Source: Mimachlamys varia (lineage: Eukaryota > Mollusca > Bivalvia > Pectinida > Pectinidae). From it: a stretch of DNA of 64,000 nucleotides. The position numbers and the translations under genes were made by a program. This document shows, piece after piece, positions 49,701-61,700 of the stretch. Numbering within the stretch: the stretch's first letter is position 1; every line of letters begins with the position of its first letter. Where the stretch lies: positions 31,618,229-31,682,228 of the forward strand of contig OX392533.1 of the NCBI GenBank assembly GCA_947623455.1. Reading direction: 5' to 3'. Under the pieces are notes generated by a model, which had not been told where the DNA came from, did no database searches, and saw only the letters and a program-made list of their open reading frames with translations.

Positions 49701-52700
49701 GGCAAAGGGATTAGAGAGGTGCAGGTTGATGGATGAAAAATATGAGCAAGTTTTATTGTCGCCAACATAGTCTCATTAAGAAATATTGTATCTTTGTATG
49801 ATAAAAGATTGGCGTTTTTGAGTTTGCTTATTAGTGTGCTTACCTTTTTACGAGAGTTTCCGTGAAAAGTTTTCCTTTGTTCATATTTTTGCTCTAGTTT
49901 AATCGATTTTGAGTGTTGATTTTAGTTTTTTGCACCAATAGGAAATAACCACAAATGAAAATAAATTAAAGAATAGGCTTTAAGAGAAATCACGAACGTT
50001 TTTCTCCATTCTACTATTATTTGACTCCAAGGTGTCTTACGCTCGTTAAGGTAGCTTAAGTAGCTTACCCTTTTAAACGTTATCGCTCAAACAATGAAAA
50101 AAACACACATCTTTCAGCTTGCACTGACGTTGCCTGAAATAATCCACCTGTTCTTTATATAGTCCTTACGTTCAAATGTTAATAATCGATTTGTTCTAGT
50201 TCGCAATTGATTTTGACGCGTCCCCGTTAACACAAATACTGAAGAGTGTATGACCCTGGTCCTCGTACTAAGACTAACGATTGGAACAAAACCAACGTTT
50301 TGTTTAATATTTTATGAAAGGTCCATTTAATGTAACAAGTCTGATGTAAAACGATGAATTACGAATAATAAATCAATTACTGAAGCAAATATTAGTTGGT
50401 CATTGGGTTATTAGGATCAGACGTAAATACTTACGGTTCATAATTAAGTGAAAGCCTCCATCTGGAAACAAAACAAAAAATGACCATTCAAAACATAGCT
50501 TTACACAATAATGGCCAGTAGTATTATTAGGCATTGGTGTCATTTATTTTTTTCAGTTTTTTTTTAGTTTCATAGGGATTATTGTAAATGTTGTAAACTT
50601 GTCTGCAAACTGTATTAATCTGCTTATGTCCTACACTACTATATAACACTGTTTGTGTATGAAAGATGGATAGAAGTTCGTGGTACAGTTGTGGTAACGC
50701 ACAACGCCCAAAAATAATGCATGCGTACTTCGTGCACACACCGTTCACACATCGTTTGCCCATAGTGCACACAACTCGACGATCTAAAGAACGTTTGCTT
50801 ATGTGTGCGATTCTCATCATACAAACGTACGATTTGGTACAATCGGTCGATAAACAATACGGGATGAAAAAAAAAACGGAACCCTCTTGTCGAAACAAAA
50901 TAAACTCGCATTATATTAATTGGGTTGATGTTAATTTTACACTATCCAGTAAAGTATTACAGTGACCATGAGACAGGCAAGAACGTGATTGATATTAAGC
51001 TACCACGACTGTGTTGACAGCCTGGAACGGCCTTCCTAGTTTCCCTACCTATCTGCATATAATATCTATTTTAAGTTCTGTATCTGTTGACATTAAAATT
51101 TTAACAATATTAATTACACAAATTATACTGGTAAATATATCACTAAAAAAATGTGTTCGTTACATTGACAGGCGTTCGTGGTGGAAGTTGGAATCCGATT
51201 TGAAAAAAATGCGTAAAAGATAATGAAGGCATGGGGAATATTGTTGAACTGTTAATTGTCTTCGTTATATTCTGTTATGATTGGTTATTTAAATCGTGTG
51301 TGTTGATTGCGTAATTTAGAATATTCAATGATCAATGATGCAAGCCTACAGGAAACGGTAACCTCGAGGAGGCCCGGCATCATTATTTTTCATAGAGGTA
51401 TTAAAAAAAGAACCAATGAGAAATCTTTAGATTGTATAAAAGAAAAGAAAACTAAAATATATTGTTATGAAGGATACGCTTAACACTGACATGCAAGCTG
51501 TTTTCAATTAGTGGAATGACCATGAAACCTCAAATTTATAAATGTTAAGAAATATATCCCCTCGGGAACTCTGAATTCAATTATATCATTATAAGTATTG
51601 ACAGAGGTTAAAACAAGGTTTGGTATTCTGAAAATTTGGTCTTTAAATTAAACGCAGAGTGAACAGAATGCAAAGATAATAGGTCGTTCATTGTACTTTT
51701 TTTTTACCATGATGAACATATCATAATAACTTATGTTTCTGCTGTTAAACACGTAATCTAACACTAACGAACGGGACAAACACAGTCGTTTAGCATGACA
51801 GTTTTATATAAAAAGGTGTGGGAAAAACGAGTTAGACAAAGTACAACGTAATGTACTAGAAGAATTAAGAGGGTAACGGCAAATCATAATAAGATAGATA
51901 GAAAATAGTCAATGGTTTGCCGTTTAGTAGCAAACGGATTTCAAGAAAAAGACAGAATTCTTTGATATAATTTCAAGAGTGCGTAAAGGTATCAAAACAT
52001 CATGAAAATACTCGTAGCGGAAATTCTGGTAGTCGATTTGTTGTTCAAAACAAGGTACTAGGTTTTGAAACATTCCATTGAAAAGGGGTAAACAATGTAT
52101 ATCATAATCAAAAGTAGGTCGGATGTGAGAGTTTTAAATTGCCTCCCGCTAACAACATTGACATCTTATCAAAACTTCAGTTTGAATGTTATATTATTAC
52201 TTTCAAATCATAGTTACTAGTAATATTGAATAGATGTAATTACCACCTCCCGAACCTCCAGTCTGTCCTCCGGTCGATCCTCCCATCTGACCTCCGGTCG
52301 ATCCTCCCATCTGACCCCCAGTCGATCCTCCCATTGAACCACCTAAACAAACAGCAATAGAACTTTAAAAACGAGTACACTGTACACACAATTCATAAAT
52401 AGACGGCAAACTATTAACGTTTGTTTGTGATTTACATCCTATTAACACCTATGGTCATTTAAGGACATGACAGATTTTGGTGGTGTTGAAAATAAGGAAA
52501 ACCCAAACGACCTACGGGCGGTACCTGGCGATTGCCCAACGCAAGCCTCTAATCCGCGACCAAAACGTGAGGGTTAGTGGTAGCTGAATATCGGACATTT
52601 AAGCCACTAGAGCATTGCAGCCCTTTTTGGTTATTAGATTCCAATATCAAACGTTAATAATCACAGATATTGTTGTTACAATTGCAGAGGAATTATATTT

Positions 52701-55700
52701 GGTGTTCGAGAAAATTCTAGGATTGCATTCATTTATAAAAAGAAATGAATTCTCTTATATGTGCGTTCGTGTCATCCCCCTTTGCAAAGACTATACACCA
52801 TAGAATTAATGTCGCTTTTATTCTAAGGATAGCATATACCTGTATTATATCAATAGTGATTTCAAAGTGTCTGATCCTGGTTAACGAGTATTACTGGTGC
52901 TATATTTTAGACTAGTTTATTATATACTTAATAAACCAGAAACAACACGTACCTGTCATTGACGACCCACCTGTAAATAAAACCAACAAATTAAGCCATA
53001 CAACAAAGTAAAAAACGACTTTATTTCAATTAGTATAGGTCAAACGTCGAAAAATCATGAAAATATTAAAATTTAGAATAAAGTTTTCATATTTTTTTTC
53101 TAAACACCCGTGCAACGTCTAACACACAAATGTAATATCAATGGCTTTATAGACACTTTCCTCTTATGCTATATATTCTACATATAATTTAAAATACTGC
53201 ATCTTCCTAGAAATCGACAACTAAGCTGTGCATTCTAAATTGGACCATTCCGACCGCGACTTTAGTTTACTTGAAGACGGATGTTGTAGGGAGAAACAGA
53301 AACTGCGAAAGGGAAACGAGTATTAAGGATTCTACTTTTACTGGTACACGTTTCCTTTTTAATGAATGCCATCAGCGCCCAAGTATAAACAATATCCACC
53401 TAGTGTTTTCTAAAATTATTTGAAATGAGAAAGTGAAAATAGATAAAAGTGACAACGTCCCATATGCTATAATGGAGGCAGCAGATCAGGTTTTTTTCTA
53501 TTAGAAACCCTCTAAATGAAAGATGGAATAGAAACCCTGGGGAGTTGCTTTCATCGCCTTTGCCGAAATGTAACAGAATCAAGACGCATGTTTCTCCTTA
53601 TTTTCATAAAAGCGGCATGAACATAGGACGTTCGATAAAATAACAGAAAACGATGAAGAAACCATCCGGATTTGCCGGCATATATATATCGCCTCTTATT
53701 GGCAAGCAGTGGAATAGACCAAGCTTATTAAATGCCCTAAACTAAAAATATTTATATTTAACAAAACTAAACGAATGCCACAAAAACATAACATTACTTA
53801 CAAAAGTTGCAAGTTTTTTTGCAGTTGTCCCTGGCCCAAGCGACGTAGTCAGGATTGCTGCACGTGGAAGCGTCGTAATCCTTACAGTTGGTTAATTTAT
53901 CCGTGCACGTAGCTACAATGCATGCGAGTCAATTGTCAATATTTTGTAAATTGTTATCAGAGTGCATATTACTCCCCTCAACACCTTAAATTGTATTTCA
54001 GTTGTTGTTATGCTTGTGCCATCCGTGAATCACTAATAGCCTATACCATGACGATTCAGGAAAAGATTCTTCGACGAGATTCCAACATGAATGGAAGAGC
54101 ATTTACACAATTAAGTTTGTTTTTGTTCTTGCTTCTCGAAAGTTTGAGATACTAATCTCGAGATGCTCTCTCGAAAATTTCTATCTCGAGTATTTCTAAA
54201 TAAATGATTTATTGTTAGGAATAGGATTCATCAGTTTGGTATGAATGATATATACTGAGTTTGTTTTGTACCCAAACAGTAATTGAAAACTTAATTTGCC
54301 AAGCTTTCTGTGGTAGTGAGCTGATTTCAGTGGTCAGAACACCGACACTCGGCTATTGTACTCTTTGCTTGACAAAGGAAACAGACGTTTTCGGAAGCTC
54401 GCAAATTAAGTTTTCAATTCCTGTTTGTGTACAAAACAAACTAAGTATATATAAATCATTTATTGGTTACACTCTTTCGTTGACATGCCATCGGTATCAA
54501 TCAGCTGCTAATACATTTGACTTACATTGGATATCAAGCTAAACACATTTTTTGAACTAAAAACAACTGTTTCGGAAAACTAATATGACATCGGGATTCC
54601 ATTCCTCGATGCCAAACTTTAAAATAGGGATAACATCGTGGCTATTCGTACCTGTTTGTAGACTCCCAGCTCCACCGCCATTTTGGATCATAACAGTACC
54701 GTCACCTATGGAAGAGAGCCAGCGATACATTATGTATTACCTCCGTAAACTGACAGATTTGTATTGTAACGATATGTATCGAGAGCTTCAAGCAAAGGCC
54801 CAATATAAACGTAACTTTTGGCAAAACTTGAAGCGAAATCATGGTTATCACCTGGATTGTTTTCCATAATGTTTCAGAATCCCGCAAAATTTCCTGAAGT
54901 TATGTATACTGGACCTTTCAACCTGCATTATACGTATAATTTGATGTGATTCAATGCAGACAGAAAGTGATACTGTAAATAGGAAATGTATAGGTGTAGA
55001 TCTAAAACCGGAAGTATATTTTTTTACACTTTGAACGTGTGCGTCATCTTGCATGCTTTACGACCTCAATTTTATTAGTTGTCAATCGAAAATACAGTTT
55101 TCACAGGTTCATCAATTTGCGATGGCTGGTTATCCTATTAATTAATTTGATGAAAAGATACTGTGTAAGCGTAATATCGTTACTCAATATGAAAATGCAC
55201 GAAGTCGAGTTACAAATGTATATTCAATTTGATATGATATTTAAGCATCTCTCGATTCAGAAAAGTTATAACTCTTATGATTTAACCCCTGTTCAAGAAC
55301 GGTATTGAACTCTTATTCAACAAGATAGATACCATTGCATTATTTGGCAAAATGAACAACATTTGAAGCGTATTTTTCGTACAGTAGTAGCATAACACCG
55401 CTGATCAGCAGTATAAATCACATCACATCAGTGCTATATCCGATGTGCTAGTAACTTGCGCTGGGCGACAGGATCCTTGATGCGTTCCCAAATTAGCACT
55501 GTGGCCTACGGCAACCGGGTGATATTTTTTCTTTATGCCAAATGTTGCTTTATATGGGTTTTCTTTTATCTAGCTATAAATATAGAAATTCTATTAGTCA
55601 TGCACTGTAAAGCGCCTCAGAGTAATTTGGCAAATCATATAGGCCGGTTTACATATAATAAATGATAATTATTATATCATAACGTATATAGATAATAACT

Positions 55701-58700
55701 CAATGCATACCACCTCCTCCTGTTTGAGTGCCCATTCCACCGGTGCCTCCGTCAGTTGTCTGAAAGTTGCATTGGGGTTTTTTACAGCACGAGTTTTGTA
55801 TTTGCACCATGAAACAGCCCTGAGGCAGGTCGTTGTAGGTGGGACACCTGGAGTTAGAGCAACAAAAATTAAGTACATTGTTATACAGATCAATTTTCAA
55901 ACATAAATATTTAGTACTGCCACTACACCACTGACCTGAACGTACTAAAGAAAATCTAAAAGTTGATGAATATAAACAAGTTAGTCATTAATACAAAACC
56001 TAAAAAATTAATTCTCGTATATATGAGTCATGCTGAAGGATTTTTAAACGATTTTTATTAAAAGATTATTTGAAAATCTCCAAAGATGTTATAGAAAGGA
56101 AGAAGCAAAGCAATTAGCATGACATATATTCCAGTGGTAAATTTCATCCTTTATCAACAGCACTATCACAGGAGGACATTTATTTTATTTTATTTGTTTT
56201 TATTTGAAATTCATCTATTCAGACAATTCTCGAACTGAGCAAACAACATCGAGCCCAAAGGCGAACATTTGTAAATTCTGGTGAACCAAGCGCTGGGACA
56301 TTACATATTGTATGTAAGTGAAAAAAATAGAGGTACAATTCTTTTAAAGTACTTACACATCTGTACACGAGTATTTACCGGCAGTGCCATCCTGACAGGT
56401 ACAGTCATACCTACATGGTACTGTCCACGTCTGTCCTTGCTGGTAGACTTTTCCTTCGTACAGACATCCCCCACCTAACACCGCAATAGAAGACAAATGC
56501 TATGCTATTACATTGCTTATAGTAAAAGTTTTCGGTTTCAGTTAAGTTGAAGTAAGCATTTACAGAGCAGAGCAAAACCTGTCTGACTTTTCTATTTTGA
56601 CTAGTTAAACTAAACGGGGTTGTAGCAGATTTATCTATCTTTATTCCCTCGCGCCTTGCTTGACATCAATTGACTTGGTGAAGAAGTCAATGGATATACA
56701 ATGAACTAATTAAAAGTCCTTGAAAATCGTAGTTATTATTTCTTGATTAAAATTATTTCTATTTCTAGATTTTATGATAATGGTAACAGAGATCTTTATA
56801 TTTTATGTTGAAACATGACAAAGGAAATGATATTGCATTACATAACGTCAGAAACAGATCCACGTTAATTCAAGGAGGCAGGTATACCGACATACCAAAT
56901 CTCCAGCACACATAAACGCATGTATGGCTACCAAAACATGTAGGCACGTACTTAAATTACCTTAGCTTGTTTGACCTGCAGATAGGGCGTAACGATTGTA
57001 CCCACTGCCCCATAGCATGAGGCGTTCACAAAAACAAAACCCTAGATTTTATTTACGATATGTTTAAAGTTTATTACCTCTACTGCATCTTCCTGTTTTC
57101 GACTTCAACAGAGGGTTGTGTGTGTTTTGTAAGAGTATCAAAAAGAATCAAACAGCTTTTAGTAACTCAAGGACCTTGTCGGTAGCAAATCTTAATGAAA
57201 ACTAAGAGAAGGATGTTTATGACCGATTTGTCAACAGTGCATTTGATATACAACTTTACCCTTTGATAACAAACACTTAGAATACAGGTGAGATTCAAAC
57301 AAGTGATAAGAGTAATCCAAGATATCAAAAAGGCTTCAGTTACAAAACAATATGCCAATCAGCCACTGGGAAAATAGTTAAACCGCTGAAATGTTTTACA
57401 ACTCCGTACAATTAATTTACGATTGGGTTGTTTTCAAATCTGCTTACCTATCCAAGTATTGTGAATTTATAAATAAATTTTCGTTTTATGTCAAGATTTG
57501 AAAGCACCAATGCCAGGTGTTCATTTGTACTTATTGAAGGTATCTTTGTATGTCTGTCAACTGATCATATTTTTCTTTTTAAGGCGATTTTAAGTTTGGA
57601 TGTTCTTTTTGTTGACGCTTAATTTTTCTCGGACTGTTATCTATATTGTTTACTTATAGCTTGGTACTTAAACAAAACATGCAGACTTTATCGTCGCAAC
57701 TGCAACGAACAGCATTTTTACATTACAAGCATTTTTTTGCAGGTCGTATCCTTCATAATAGTGAAATACGTAACAATTGTTGTTTCTTTATTTCGGGCCA
57801 AAATTATTAACTGTTTGCATAATAAGTTTGGAATTACAGATATATCAAGAAAGATTTGAAGTGGAAATCCCCGGTGTAAATTTTGCCTTAAAACAGGGGT
57901 TTCATACTAAATCGTATGACATGGGGTTTAATTGCGTATACCAAGACAAAAATTGGCGGACAGACGACACCTGGCTGCACAACGTGTAAACTTTCGCTAA
58001 TATTCAGCATTGTGAATGCTTTCATGATTTAAATAGTATCAACATTCGGATTTAGAGTAAATACTCTATCCATCTGCGTACTTGACACTTGATGTTGTAC
58101 AGCCAGAAAACTATTGAAGACAAAATACTTGTTTTGGCGTTCGAAACCAGTCGTGTAAATGATTTTAGTGTGGTTTTGATAAACGACGTCTATATCTTGC
58201 TACTGTCAGGTATAATGAATAAACGTTGCGTTCATTAAAAGCAAATTTGCTTCAAACTTTTCGAATGGTCATTCTATAAGTGCTCAAATGACATTTGATG
58301 CAAGTTCAAGCACACTTTCGTCTACCATCCCCAAGTTTAAGACAAATTTCGTTTTCTCTACAGTTATTGCATGGATGGTAATCAATGTTCGAACGTACTT
58401 AAACATTTAGTTACATTTTTTTCTTACGGACGTTATAAAAATAAGCCAGTCAGATTAAATGAAGTCTCTAAAAGTCACGCAAACGAAAAGATGTTCATTT
58501 AACCCTCAGATCAAATTACATTGTAGGGAAGAGATTCAAAAGTCAAACATGTATCTGATTTTGTGTGTCCTCGTAGAAAATTAGTGGAGGGGTGGGGGGG
58601 GGGCGAAATTGGGAGTGTGTAAAATTAAAATGTTGCTATTGAGGTTCTTATTAACTGAATGAATATTGTAGTAAATCTTTTAGTTTATGTATTTTCTGTA

Positions 58701-61700
58701 GAATAAGTGGCAGATTTTAAGATTTCAGAAGAAGAGAAAATCAGCAGATAAATAAAGTTAATGTCACATAATTTCTTACTGGTATATTGTCGTGTATATA
58801 TTCGTAGAGATTTAATGACAGCGTAATATTATTACAGCGAAAATTCCCACACCTTGAATAATTCAATATTTACAATATTTACAGTAATTAGGTATCGGGT
58901 CGAGAACATTTGTGTCAAAATGCCTTTATTAATTCACGTTTACAGGTGAATGAAAATAATAAGAAACACCGCTGTTTTTCAAGAAATGTATAACACTGTT
59001 ACTTAAATGATAATCAGTTATATCGCACGAAAAGATATATGTGTGTGTGGAAGATTGTGCATGGGTTGGTATGCTATTTTCACTTTCCTCGTTTTGCAAT
59101 ATATCTTTTGGGTAATGCTCTCATAACTGCGTGCGCAGATTACAGGTATTGTATTGCAGATAGCAAGCTGAATGTGTGTCAATCAACAACGTACTAGAAT
59201 AGGGTTATACTACGAAACAAGTGAAGTTTCTGTCAATGTCAAATGGCATATGTACTGTACAAGTACATCACGCGATCGGGGAAAGTCACTTGGTGACTTC
59301 GCAAGTTCATGTTAGTTGGGATAGGATAAGTCATGCCATGTCAGACATCCGGTCCAGGTCACGTGCTATCTTATGGTCTGTCTAGAAAAAAATGTCTGGT
59401 ATCTATTACGGACATTCACTGACAGGTAGTGTTCTTATCGCCCAGTGTTACGTCTACCACAGCTGTTAGAGAAATAATGTAAATTATATCATTCTCGTCA
59501 GAATTTCTCTTTATTTTATATTGAAATCCTTAATTGATCTGGAATTTTGACAAAAATATCAAAATTAATTAAGTTATAAATTTTACGATCTTAAGGCATA
59601 ATAATCATTATGTTTTATTTTCAAATACGCCCAGGAGTATAAAAGTCCAAATTGATAACACCACAGATAAATATCAGAATTTGTATCTGGGCTTTTAACA
59701 TAATGCTAGTTTAATTGATTTCTTGATGAACTCCTCCTAAATGTATTCGTTCGAAAATAATGCATATTTTATCTTGAACAGAAATTAAATTCAAATGATA
59801 TCATCGATTTCAGCCTTAGTTTCTAGACCAGTCATCATATTTGTCTTCATTACTAAAATCATTATCATCACAGGTAAGTACATAACCTGTATCTTTGTCA
59901 AAACTGAAGAAATTGTGAGCGATCTCACCAACATCTTTAATATTTTTTTAGAAGCAGAACAAAGTTTCAATATATAACAGAACAATGTGAAATCGAACCG
60001 CGTTATCTCGAACTTTTACAACACGAAGACCCCGTTTGATTCGAAGTATCTTGTTTGTTCCAGCCAAATATACACTTAACATTCGAATTCACTTAACTCA
60101 ATAACTCGAATCTTTTCCATTGTTCCGCCGATTTCGAGATACTGAGTTTTCACTGTAGTTGAATTGCAAGTACATCTACATATAATGTAGTTTCACTATG
60201 CTAACAAAATTGTTAGTTTGAAGATTGGTTTCTTGAGTAGAATCTTTATGTTACATTGGCTATACCTCCAGGTCAAATTGTTGAATTGTCCTTTTTTCTA
60301 GCACATCTTCATATGATTTAATTTCATTTAAGCATATAACCGTATTCAACCAACAGTTTAAGAGAAGTTGTGCTGTCAGGGATCATAAATGGACCGATAG
60401 ACGATTGGAGAACTGGATTTCTATACGACCTCAAAACTTCAATCGCGGGTGTATAAGTAATAACTTGAATTGATAACTGATATATTTAGCGTTATCTTAA
60501 CATTTACCTATTACAGCTATTTTTACACAAATCGTCACAATTACTTTATTATTGCAACCAATTTTCTTAACTTTAGCTGATGACTTTTATAATTTATTAT
60601 ATTACATATATTAACACGGTTCCGAAAACAGACTTTGTATTATAACATTATAACTTTTTGTCTTTATTTAGAATATCAATTTGCATCGCTATGTTTAGTA
60701 TAAATATTTGCACAACCTCATAACAACTTCTATATATACTATACACTATGGGCCTTCTTCTATTGTTCTTGTTTCTATATGCATGTATATTAGTGACTGT
60801 CAAAGCATACAATAACAATTCTCCGGATTTAGTTTGAAAATTCCAGTGCAATATAATTATCTTTTCCACAGAATCACATAGACCATCATATCATCGCTCT
60901 AGATTTACAATAGAACCATCTAGATCTAGAATATAACCTTCCACATCATCACTTCGTCTACTCCCATATTTTGCAGATGTAAATATATTTCTATATTTGT
61001 TATTTTCATAATTCTCTCTTCATTACATGTAATAATGTTAGTTGGTTAATTGATTGTTTTTACGTCCTATTAACAGCCAGAGTCATTTACATTTAATAAC
61101 ATCCAAGCTCATATATGTTTTATAGCATATTTATAGAGTTTTTGTTTTAAATTTTGAAATTATTAAAATCATAAATATTTTAAAATCTATAATGATTATT
61201 TGTAAACATTTTAAGATGGTCTGTCAAAATGCAGATAGAATTAATGTGAAAATAATAGAAATTAATGTAGACAGTATTTTTGTATATTTATATATTATTG
61301 ATATACAGAACAATTGTATAGATTCATCAGAAACTTTTATTACTTAGGTTCAGTAATGAAGTTTTTCTTCTGTATGGCAACAATTTTTAGAACTATTGTG
61401 AGAAATCCACTTAAACAGCATAAGAACACATCGATCACACAATAAGCTTTGCTAGTATTAACCATTATTAAAAACTAACAATATAAGCGTTCCACATAAC
61501 CTATTTGTGAGTTATAGTAGCATTGGAATGTTTAAATTTAAAAAGTGTTATTATTCTTTATCAAGTATCAAAGAAATTCGGCATTTCCTATGAAAACCTT
61601 AGATACCAGCTTGATAAAACATAAAATTATTGCTATCAATTTGATACATGTCAATTTTAAGGCTTTTTGGTTCAGGTCGATTGCTTAGGGGGGATACACT

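Noticed and set aside
50527..50965. Overlapping ORFs of 90-123 residues on both strands in intron 7
   Set aside because: No motif, no splice support, mutually overlapping; chance frames.
40478..53912. ShKT domains as venom toxins
   Set aside because: They are embedded in a large modular protein with VWC modules and repeats; ShKT is widespread in non-toxic extracellular proteins.
57777..57989. 70-residue plus-strand open frame in intron 1
   Set aside because: Looks moderately protein-like but has no motif, and no splice partner in the plus strand; left out.
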